Shown here piece after piece: positions 1 through 6,548 of a DNA stretch of 64,000 nt. Within the stretch, counting starts at the first letter, position 1. Every line of letters begins with the position of its first letter. The notes under the pieces were generated by a model. It was not told the origin of the DNA. It did no database searches and was given only the letters and a program-made list of their open reading frames with translations. The stretch covers positions 1-64,000 of the forward strand of contig CALRQC020000012.1 of assembly GCA_943370215.1 (NCBI GenBank). The letters run 5' to 3'. The DNA comes from Niveispirillum sp943370215. GTDB taxonomy: Bacteria > Pseudomonadota > Alphaproteobacteria > Azospirillales > Azospirillaceae. A program made the translations under genes and the position numbers.

Positions 1-147
1 CTGGCCGGTATCCTGCTGGATTGGCTTGGCTATCGCTGGATGCTGACGGGCCTTGCTGCCGGCCTGGGCGTGGCTGTTCTGCTGGCCTGTTTCAGCCGTG
101 ATCGGATTTTTATTTACCCCCGCGCCAGCGGAGAGATCGGGTCTTGA
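1..147 (+). CDS. MFS transporter, C-terminal fragment (cut by window start)
   Basis: Frame 1 is open from the first base and ends at TGA 145-147. It encodes about 48 residues with one hydrophobic helix (LAGILLDWLGYRWMLTGLAA onward) and a short polar tail, which looks like the last transmembrane segment of a major facilitator transporter. The tail after the helix (YPRASGEIGS) is unusual. The stop overlaps the start of a duplicated AraC gene fragment, so the natural 3' end may have been altered by the rearrangement here. The substrate cannot be told from this piece. Confidence 0.5.
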   Translation: MAGILLDWLGYRWMLTGLAAGLGVAVLLACFSRDRIFIYPRASGEIGS

Positions 148-202
148 ACAGCCTTCCCCCTGGTCGATGTCCGTCAGTCCGCAAATGCGGACTGACGCCG
201 GA
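145..202 (+). pseudogene. 5' remnant of an AraC-family regulator gene, duplicate of the gene at 31713
   Basis: These 58 bases match 31714-31772, the first codons of the intact AraC-type regulator, with one missing T (CCTTCCCCC against CCTTTCCCCC) and two substitutions. The missing base shifts the frame. The match stops exactly where the IS inverted repeat begins at 203. What remains is the first ~20 codons of a second, near-identical copy of that regulator gene, or a scar of recombination with it. It cannot be functional. Confidence 0.75.
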
Positions 203-894
203 TGGACTTGCCCTGGAAAAGTGGAGAGGCCTCATCTGGCACCGGATTGCCAGGTTGATGCGGGATAATGGATTGAAAGCGTTGACGAAACGGCGCTACA
301 AGAAGACAACTGACAGTGCCCATGGCGGACCTGTGGCCCCCAACCTGCTGGATCAGGAATTCAGCGCCGAGGGCCCGAACCAGAAATGGGGCGTCGATAT
401 TTCCTACATCTGGACAGCGGAAGGCTGGCTGTACCTGGCCGTGGTCATCGACCTCTACTCCCGCCGGGTGGTCGGCTGGGCGGCCAGTGACCGAATGAAG
501 AAAGATCTGGCGATAACAGCTTTGCAGCGCGCCATCGCCATTCGCAGACCAAAGCCCGGCCTGATCCACCATTCGGACAGGGGCAGCCAATATTATTCTG
601 ATGAGTATCAGAAAATTCTGAAAAACCATGGCATACAGATTTCCATGAGCGGCAAAGGGAATTGCTATGACAATTCTATGTTTGAGACGTTCTTCAAGAC
701 ACTGAAATCTGAACTCATCTGGAGAACGGTTTTTCTGTCACGATGGCAGGCAGAACGCGCCATTGGCACGTTCGTCGACGGGTTCTATAATCCTACGCGG
801 CGACACTCGGCCTTGGGATACAAAAGCCCGATCCTGTTCGAGGCCGCCGCCTGACGGCGAGAACATGGTTCTCAATTTTTCCAGGGCAAGTCCA
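203..894 (+). mobile_element. Internally deleted IS3-family insertion sequence
   Basis: The element is bounded by an 18-bp perfect inverted repeat: TGGACTTGCCCTGGAAAA at 203-220 and its complement at 877-894. It is only 692 bp long, whereas IS3-group elements are usually 1.2-1.5 kb. It holds the C-terminal two thirds of the orfB transposase and no orfA, so an internal deletion has joined the left end to mid-orfB. No obvious target-site duplication flanks it (GGAT on the left, GTTAC on the right), which fits a later rearrangement. A third copy of one end lies at 16985-17006. Confidence 0.75.
204..854 (+). pseudogene. IS3-family transposase orfB, N-terminally truncated
   Basis: The frame reads through the IS left end into an rve/DDE integrase core. 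Visible catalytic positions are Asp in WGVDISYIW, Asp in HHSDRGSQY and Glu in NSMFETFFKTLKSE, and the typical end TRRHSALGYKSP is present. Only the tail of the HTH_21 region (HRIARLMRDNGLKAL) remains. orfA and the orfB start are gone, so the DDE core is preserved but transposition in cis is unlikely. The open frame extends upstream to a TTG at 144 inside the AraC remnant, which is fortuitous. Confidence 0.75.
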
Positions 895-1033
895 GTTACG
901 GCCTAACAAGGGGGTACAGAAAGGAAAAAGTCGATTAAATCTTGATTTTCCATGACACATCTCTCCGATCATCGCCATGCATTGAAACTCCGCCGCGGAC
1001 AAAAAATTACTGAAAAATCGTTGAAATTTTCCT

Positions 1034-1081
1034 CAAAAAAATAAGCGAACCAATGACCGGCGACGGAGATTGGTTCGCTTA
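1034..1081 (-). terminator. Rho-independent terminator of the distal lasso precursor pair
   Basis: A 12-13 bp perfect stem (1042-1054 with 1069-1081, AAGCGAACCAAT/ATTGGTTCGCTT) has a 14-nt loop. On the minus strand it is followed by TTATTTTTTTGAGG, a classical U-tract. It lies 70 nt downstream of the stop of the precursor gene at 1151-1279. Confidence 0.8.
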
Positions 1082-1100
1082 ATATAATAAAATAGTCTTT

Positions 1101-1141
1101 TATTACTCCTATACAATGAAAATCATTTTATAGGAGTAATA
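1101..1141 (-). terminator. Hairpin directly after lasso precursor gene A1
   Basis: A 13-bp stem (1101-1113 with 1129-1141, core ATTACTCCTAT/ATAGGAGTAAT) encloses a smaller AATGA/TCATT hairpin and begins 9 nt after the A1 stop codon. The U-rich tail is weak (AATAAAAGAC on the minus strand). It may work in tandem with the stronger terminator at 1034-1081 or stabilise the 3' end of a short precursor mRNA. Confidence 0.5.
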
Positions 1142-1150
1142 GGAGTTTCT

Positions 1151-1279
1151 TTAACCACGCTGTGGCGTTGGGTTCGGGAACTCGCAGATCGGACCGTACG
1201 AACCATGGGTTAGATGGGACGCGCGGCCCAACACAACCAGTCGATGCGCTACCGCAGGACGGGTCAAACGCTTCTTCAT
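1151..1279 (-). CDS. Lasso peptide precursor A1 (42 aa)
   Basis: ATG at 1277-1279 has a good ribosome site (AAGGAG, 7 nt spacing), and TAA is at 1151-1153. The leader is 25 aa and contains RLVVLGRASHLTH, with Thr at position -2 as in other proteobacterial lasso precursors. The core is GSYGPICEFPNPTPQRG (17 aa): Gly1 to Glu8 would form an 8-residue macrolactam ring, with PNPTPQRG as loop and tail. Unlike its three siblings it has Cys7, His at -1 and no C-terminal Pro. It lies downstream of A2 on the same strand, about 7.8 kb beyond the 3' end of the cyclase gene. Product identity rests on the leader/core pattern and on the maturation genes in the same window. The peptide matches no lasso peptide that I remember. 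Confidence 0.85.
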   Translation of the reverse strand: MKKRLTRPAVAHRLVVLGRASHLTHGSYGPICEFPNPTPQRG

Positions 1280-1316
1280 GGCGATACTCCTTATCAGGAA
1301 GTCAACAACCGGAAAG

Positions 1317-1339
1317 CGGGCCGGTTTGTCACCGGCCCG
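1317..1339 (-). terminator. Stem-loop between lasso precursors A2 and A1
   Basis: An 8-bp GC-only stem (1317-1324 with 1332-1339, CGGGCCGG/CCGGCCCG) with loop TTTGTCA starts 10 nt after the A2 stop. There is no U-tract, so it is more likely an attenuator or an mRNA-stabilising hairpin than a full terminator. Comparable stem-loops follow A1, A3 and A4. Confidence 0.5.
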
Positions 1340-1348
1340 GTCCCGATA

Positions 1349-1468
1349 TCAGGGATAGCGGAGCGGCGTCGGGTTCTGGACCTCGAAGATGACGCCGCTC
1401 GGCCCCTTCGTCAGGGAAGAGACACGGCCGAGCTGGACCAAACGTTCCTTGGAAGCGATCTTCTTCAT
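1349..1468 (-). CDS. Lasso peptide precursor A2 (39 aa)
   Basis: ATG at 1466-1468 is preceded by AGGAG at 5-6 nt, and TGA is at 1349-1351. The leader (21 aa) ends RLVQLGRVSSLTK with Thr at -2. The core is GPSGVIFEVQNPTPLRYP (18 aa), giving a Gly1-Glu8 ring and an NPTPLRYP tail. The leader motif and tail are shared with A1, A3 and A4, which makes a chance ORF very unlikely. It is the first gene of a two-precursor unit transcribed away from the sigma-factor gene, so promoters for both must lie in 1469-1763. Confidence 0.88.
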   Translation of the reverse strand: MKKIASKERLVQLGRVSSLTKGPSGVIFEVQNPTPLRYP

Positions 1469-1763
1469 GACAATCTCCTGTCTTGGAAGGTTAAGCTAAA
1501 GATGTTGTGGTGGATTTGTCAGTGTCTGCACAACCATAGTGGCACGTGAGTGCAGTTAATAAAAAGATAATAAACGCTGGGTGTGCAATAATATCGAAAA
1601 AACATCCGCGCTATTTCACCAAAAAAAATGGGTATAAAAATGCAGCCGCATTATTGATTCAAGCGATTGAAAAAAATGTATCGAGGCACACATATTTTCA
1701 AATTTTGGAACATGGCGGATTTAGCCGCGCTATCCGTCTTCCTCTGCAGATGCCATCGACCAT
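1469..1763. promoter_or_regulatory. Divergent promoter region, precursors A2-A1 / ECF sigma gene
   Basis: This is 295 bases of AT-rich DNA with runs of A (for example 1619-1628) between the start of precursor A2 (minus) and the sigma gene (plus). I see no convincing coding frame. The A2 5' leader carries CTTAACC shortly before the ribosome site, and the same heptamer precedes precursor A3. It could be part of a shared promoter or leader element, but I cannot define the -10 and -35 boxes with confidence. Confidence 0.45.
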
Positions 1764-2378
1764 ATGCATGGCATACCGGGAAACAGGAGCGCGCAACGGT
1801 CGATGGATGAGGACCTCGAGAACAGAGGCAGGGCGGACTGGTTTGCCCGGCACGTGCTTCCACTGGAGCCGAGGCTGCGGGGCTGGCTTGTCCGCGCTGG
1901 CTGGGATCAGACGGAAACGGAGGATCTTATCCAGGAAACCTATGCGCGCCTGATCGGTGTTGGTCCCAGCGGGGTGGTCCATTGGAGCGGGCTGGTGTTT
2001 TCCATCCTGCGTAATCTGGCTACCGATCAGGTCCGCCGACGCCGGGTGGTTCCCATCCATTCTGTTGCCGATATTTCCCGTCTCTCAAGCATGGATCCAG
2101 GCCTGCTGGCTGATGCGCGCATCAGCGAAAGGGAGGAGGAGGAACGGTTGCGTGCAGCGATCGAACGGCTTCCTAACCAATGCCGCCGTGCCTTCGTGAT
2201 GCACAAAATCGAAGGAATGAGCCTTGCACAGACGGCGGAACAACTGGGTATCAGCCGCAGTACCGTAGAAAAACATATCAGCCGCGGTATGCGCCTGTGT
2301 GCCCAGTGGCTGACGGCACCGGAAGGGGAGTTGCCGTCGCAACAGGATAGAGGCCCACGGCGGGCCCGGGAGACATGA
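1764..2378 (+). CDS. FecI-type ECF RNA polymerase sigma factor
   Basis: The 204-aa protein has sigma region 2 (about residues 25-95, with DLIQETYARL and SILRNLATDQVRRR) and region 4 (about 125-185, with the helix-turn-helix SLAQTAEQLGISRSTVEKHI). It is followed with no gap by a FecR-type gene and then by an STN-domain TonB receptor, the classic FecI-FecR-FecA surface-signalling order. It is therefore expected to be activated when the receptor binds its ligand. In lasso loci with isopeptidases this trio is known from astexin-type clusters. The start is uncertain: ATG 1764 has a poor ribosome site, and ATG 1803 (MDEDLENRG) is an alternative. Confidence 0.88.
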   Translation: MHGIPGNRSAQRSMDEDLENRGRADWFARHVLPLEPRLRGWLVRAGWDQTETEDLIQETYARLIGVGPSGVVHWSGLVFSILRNLATDQVRRRRVVPIHSVADISRLSSMDPGLLADARISEREEEERLRAAIERLPNQCRRAFVMHKIEGMSLAQTAEQLGISRSTVEKHISRGMRLCAQWLTAPEGELPSQQDRGPRRARET

Positions 2379-3374
2379 ATGGAACGTGAACGCAGCATAG
2401 AGGCCAATGCCGCATATTGGCTGGTCCGTCGTTCCGACGAAAGAGAACGCGTAGCCACAGAAGCTTTGTTCCGGCAGTGGCTGGCCGCCGACCTGCGTCA
2501 TCAGGGGGCGTATCTCCGCCTGCAGGCCGTTGATGCACGCTTGGCCCGTTTGCGCCCCGGAACGGGGGCGCGGGAGAAGGCGAAGCTCCGTTTCTCCGCG
2601 TCACGGCTGCGGCGTCCCCTTGCCGGCGCTTTGGCCGCTTGTCTATTGCTGAGCATCGGTGTAGGGGGCATTCTTTGGCCCCGTTCGGTGGAGATGGAAA
2701 CGGCCCTGGGTGAACAGCGCCGCAGCGTGCTGGCCGACGGTTCCTCCGTGGAATTGAACACAGCCACCCATCTGTTGATCGATCTTTCACCGGCCTTGCG
2801 CGTAGTGCGTCTGGAAAGTGGCGAAGCGCTTTTTCAGGTTGCCAAGGACAAGTCCCGTCCCTTCGTTGTTCGAACCCCCCTGGCAGACGTCCGGGCCGTG
2901 GGCACGGCCTTCACCGTCAATATTGAAGGTGGAGATCTTCTCGTTGCTGTCAGTGAAGGGGTCGTCTCGGTGGAACGCACGGGCAAAGAACTGGCACGCG
3001 TGCCAGCCGGGCAAAGCTTCCGCCTTGCCCCCGACGGGCAAAGCCGGCAGGAGGAGCATCCGGCAGCGGAAATCGAACGGCTGCAATCCTGGCGCAGCGG
3101 CTGGCTTGTTTTCTCCGGGGAAACCCTGGCCGCAGCAACGGCAACCTTCAACCGTTACAACCGCCTGCAAATTGATATTCCCGATCAGGAGATCGCCGCC
3201 CTGCAGGTGGGCGGCTCCTTCCGCGCCACTGATCCGGTCGGCTTCACCGAAGCGCTTGCCCGCTCCTTCTCCCTGTCCGTACACAAACAAGGGGAACGGC
3301 TGGTGCTGGGCGCGCGGCAGGGACAGAACGCTACTGACCGGAGCAAAGGCGCAGAAAATAATTCGTCACAATAG
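2379..3374 (+). CDS. FecR-family anti-sigma factor / transmembrane sensor
   Basis: The 331-aa protein has an N-terminal cytoplasmic DUF4880-like segment (residues 8-55), one transmembrane helix (81-100, LAGALAACLLLSIGVGGILW), a periplasmic FecR domain (about 110-220) and a C-terminal DUF4974/STN-like module (about 255-315). Its ATG directly abuts the sigma stop codon, so the two are translated together. It should hold the sigma factor inactive and relay the ligand signal from the receptor encoded next (gap 81 nt). Confidence 0.9.
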   Translation: MERERSIEANAAYWLVRRSDERERVATEALFRQWLAADLRHQGAYLRLQAVDARLARLRPGTGAREKAKLRFSASRLRRPLAGALAACLLLSIGVGGILWPRSVEMETALGEQRRSVLADGSSVELNTATHLLIDLSPALRVVRLESGEALFQVAKDKSRPFVVRTPLADVRAVGTAFTVNIEGGDLLVAVSEGVVSVERTGKELARVPAGQSFRLAPDGQSRQEEHPAAEIERLQSWRSGWLVFSGETLAAATATFNRYNRLQIDIPDQEIAALQVGGSFRATDPVGFTEALARSFSLSVHKQGERLVLGARQGQNATDRSKGAENNSSQ

Positions 3375-3455
3375 TAGCGGTTTTCTGAAACACCTGCGTC
3401 TTCCTGTCACGCAACCGGTGCAATCCGGATTGCCACGAAAGAACAGGGGGAAAAG

Positions 3456-6400
3456 ATGTATAGAAGTACGGAGTTTCCATGTCGAAAGACATGGAAGTGG
3501 GCCCGATATTATCTGCTTCAAGGTGTTGCTACACTGGTAATTCTAGGTGCAACACCGATAAGTATGGCCCAGGACACAAGTTCGGCTTCCACATACACGC
3601 GTGCGTTCCGTATTCCGGCAAGCGATGCAGCGCAGTCGCTCAATGAATTTGCGCGCCAAGCGGGCCTGCAGATCGTCTTCCCCTATGAGTCCGTGCGAGG
3701 GAAGCGCACGCCGGCGGTTGATGGCAATTACACCACAGGCGAGGCGCTGAATCTGCTCACCAAAGGGTTGGACCTGCGGGTGACGACAGGTGCCGACGGG
3801 GTGGTGACATTGGCGCCTCTCGCAGGAACCTCCCCTGGTCCGGGCCGACAATCAACGCTGGAAACCGCGCCTTTGCTGGAAGAAATCGTGGTAACCGGTA
3901 CCTATATCCGGGGCTCCCACGGTGTCGGCACGAATGTCATTACGGTCGACCGTGAGGCAATTGATCGCGCCGGTTATGCCACCGCGCGTGACATCATCCG
4001 CAGCCTGCCACAGAATTCACGCGGCGGTGTGGGCGAAAACACGGTGATCGGCCAAGCCAGTTCCAATATCAGTGCGGGTTCCGCCGTCAATCTGCGTGGC
4101 TTGGGGACGGATTCCACGCTGGTACTGGTGGATGGCCGGCGCATTCCGGTGGCGGGGCTGGACGCCAACTTCGCCGATATCTCCTCCATCCCGGCCGGCG
4201 CGATTGAAAGGGTGGAGATCCTGCCCGATGGCGCGTCGGCCATCTATGGTGCGGATGCCGTGGCGGGCGTGGTGAATTTCATCATGCGCACCGATTATGA
4301 AGGCGCTGAAACAAAGGTACGTTATGGCGGCGTTACCGATGGCGGTCTGCGCGAACTGGCGGTGAACCAGACCGTGGGCACCGCATGGGATGGCGGCAAT
4401 GTGCTGTTCTCCTATGAACATTATGAACAGAAGCCGCTATCCTATACGGATAAGGACATCACCCGCAGCGCCGATCTGCGGCGGTTTGGCGGATCCGATT
4501 TTGGCAGCACCTACAGCAATCCAGGCAATATCCTGGATAATAGTTTCCAGCCTGCCTACGCCATCCCCAAGGGCCAGGACGGACGGAACCTGACCAGGAA
4601 TGATCTTCTGCCAGGTCAGGTGAATCTGGGGGACAACGCCTGGGCTAAGGATACGTTCGCACGACAAGAACGCGACAGTGCCTATGCCAAGGTCAATCAA
4701 GAACTGATGGAGGGCATATCCGTCTTCGCAGATGGTCGTTATAGCGAACGCGATTTCACCCTGCGCAGCGGCACCTTCATCAATCCCCTGTTCGTCCCAG
4801 CAAGCAATCCGTTTTTCGTCGATCCCTTTGGGCGCGGCTTTACCTATATGGCCTATGATTTCGGGCAAGATTTCGGGCCCATGGTGAATCGGGGCAAGGT
4901 GGAAACCGGTGCTGGCGTGGTTGGGGGTAGTGCCGATCTTTTTGCCGACTGGCAACTGCGGGTCTACACTGCCTACAGTGAAGAACGCACCACCCGCCGG
5001 ACCAACGGTGTTGATCTTCTGAAGTTGTCAGCAGCCCTGGCCGACCCCAACCCTGCAACGGCCTTCAACCCTTTTGGCGATGGCTCCTTCACCAATGCAG
5101 CCACCTTGGCGGGGCTGCGATCGACCAGTATCGCAACTACGGATTCCTGGATCTGGTCCGGGAATGCCATCTTGGATGGCACCTTGTTCACCCTGCCGGG
5201 GGGTGCTGTGAAGCTGGCGGTGGGAGCCGATTACCGGACGGAACGATATGACGGCTTTTTCGACAGTCCCGGCTTCGGCTCCTATATCGAACGTCATCTG
5301 CGTCGCGACGTCACCGCTTTCTTCGGGGAAATGATCGTCCCCGTCATCGGGGACGGCAATAAATTGCCCGGGATTGAACGCCTCACCCTTTCCGTGGCTG
5401 CCCGCCACGAAAGCTATGAGGATGAGAAATTCACCCCCGCCGGCAGCATCAAGCGTGATCCTGGCTCCACCACCAACCCCAAGGTTGGGCTTGAATGGGA
5501 GCCAGTGCAGAATCTGACTTTGCGTGCCGCTTACGGAACCTCCTTCCGCGCACCCAACCTGCCAACACTGGGTTCGGCGGGCGGCGAAGGACCACTGACG
5601 CTGGACGATCCGAAAGCGCCCAGCGGCCGCTCTTCCACCATCTACCGCCAGGGCGTGGACGAGAATCTGGGGAATGAGAAGTCCCGGAACTGGGCCTTCG
5701 GTCTCAATCTGCGACCAGAGGAAATTCCAGGCTTCACGTTGGATGCCAGCTATTTCGGCATCCGGTTCAAAGATCGCATTGCCACCCCGTCGGCCCCAGG
5801 TTCGGTGTTGATACAGGAGGAACGGTACCGTTCCATCATTACCCGCAATCCAACCCAGGCCCAGATCAACGCCGTTTGTGGTGCCACGTTCCAAGGGAAC
5901 CGTTCCATCTGCGTTGAAGGTGCCATCGCCGCCATCATTGACGGCCGGCAGATCAACATCGCCACATCCGATGTGGATGGCATTGATGTGAACCTGGGTT
6001 ATGGCTTCGATACGGACCAGTATGGCCACTTTGATACCTCCTTGAGCGCCAGCTATCTGCTGAGCTTCAAGGAATCCTTCGGTTCCGCCACTACGGTCTA
6101 TGATCTGGTCGACACGGTGCATCACCCGGTTGATTTGACCTTGCGTGGCAGTCTGGGCTGGACCGGCGATCAGGGCCTGTCCGTTATAGGCTTCGTCAAT
6201 TACCAGGATGGCTATACCGACGATGTGTCCACACCCCATCGTCAGATTGATAGCTACACCACCCTGGATCTGGCCGTCAGCTATGACACGTCAGGGCGTT
6301 TCCAGAACAGGTGGCTGCGGAACTGGGTGGTAACGCTGAACGTGCAGAACGTCTTTGATACCGACCCGCCGTTTGTGAACAACCCGCTCGGCATCGCCTA

Positions 6401-6464
6401 TGATCCCGAGAATGCCGATCCACGCGGGCGGTTCATTTCACTGGGCATCACCAAACGCTGGTGA
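3456..6464 (+). CDS. TonB-dependent outer-membrane transducer with STN domain (putative lasso-peptide receptor)
   Basis: The 1002-aa protein has a long signal region (about 1-39, ending ISMAQD), an STN signalling domain (about 50-120), a TonB box EEIVVTG (142-148), a plug domain and a 22-strand-type barrel ending FISLGITKRW with the terminal aromatic residue. The N-terminal STN extension is the part that talks to FecR. It lies between the fecI/fecR-type pair and the isopeptidase gene, so uptake of lasso peptides followed by their opening is the likely role. That link is inferred from astexin-type loci and not shown by sequence alone. Confidence 0.88.
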   Translation: MYRSTEFPCRKTWKWARYYLLQGVATLVILGATPISMAQDTSSASTYTRAFRIPASDAAQSLNEFARQAGLQIVFPYESVRGKRTPAVDGNYTTGEALNLLTKGLDLRVTTGADGVVTLAPLAGTSPGPGRQSTLETAPLLEEIVVTGTYIRGSHGVGTNVITVDREAIDRAGYATARDIIRSLPQNSRGGVGENTVIGQASSNISAGSAVNLRGLGTDSTLVLVDGRRIPVAGLDANFADISSIPAGAIERVEILPDGASAIYGADAVAGVVNFIMRTDYEGAETKVRYGGVTDGGLRELAVNQTVGTAWDGGNVLFSYEHYEQKPLSYTDKDITRSADLRRFGGSDFGSTYSNPGNILDNSFQPAYAIPKGQDGRNLTRNDLLPGQVNLGDNAWAKDTFARQERDSAYAKVNQELMEGISVFADGRYSERDFTLRSGTFINPLFVPASNPFFVDPFGRGFTYMAYDFGQDFGPMVNRGKVETGAGVVGGSADLFADWQLRVYTAYSEERTTRRTNGVDLLKLSAALADPNPATAFNPFGDGSFTNAATLAGLRSTSIATTDSWIWSGNAILDGTLFTLPGGAVKLAVGADYRTERYDGFFDSPGFGSYIERHLRRDVTAFFGEMIVPVIGDGNKLPGIERLTLSVAARHESYEDEKFTPAGSIKRDPGSTTNPKVGLEWEPVQNLTLRAAYGTSFRAPNLPTLGSAGGEGPLTLDDPKAPSGRSSTIYRQGVDENLGNEKSRNWAFGLNLRPEEIPGFTLDASYFGIRFKDRIATPSAPGSVLIQEERYRSIITRNPTQAQINAVCGATFQGNRSICVEGAIAAIIDGRQINIATSDVDGIDVNLGYGFDTDQYGHFDTSLSASYLLSFKESFGSATTVYDLVDTVHHPVDLTLRGSLGWTGDQGLSVIGFVNYQDGYTDDVSTPHRQIDSYTTLDLAVSYDTSGRFQNRWLRNWVVTLNVQNVFDTDPPFVNNPLGIAYDPENADPRGRFISLGITKRW

Positions 6465-6548
6465 TGCCAGCCCGCCGCCGGGTTGGCTGCTTCCCCGGCG
6501 GCGGGTTCTTTTTCGCACCCGACTTCCCCTTTGTGCAAGGAAGTGCCC

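Noticed and set aside
1112..1130. Fur-box-like TACAATGAAAATCATTTTA near the left lasso precursors
   Set aside because: It lies inside the hairpin loop downstream of precursor A1 and not in a promoter. The similarity is likely a by-product of the stem-loop sequence.
1101..1141. Possible CRISPR-like or repeat unit (TAGGAGTAATAGGAG)
   Set aside because: There is only one short direct repeat at the edge of a hairpin, with no array of repeats and spacers anywhere in the window.
1546..1953. 135-codon plus-strand ORF overlapping the sigma-factor start
   Set aside because: Its second half is the wrong frame of the sigma gene and its first half is AT-rich non-coding DNA. It lacks a ribosome site.
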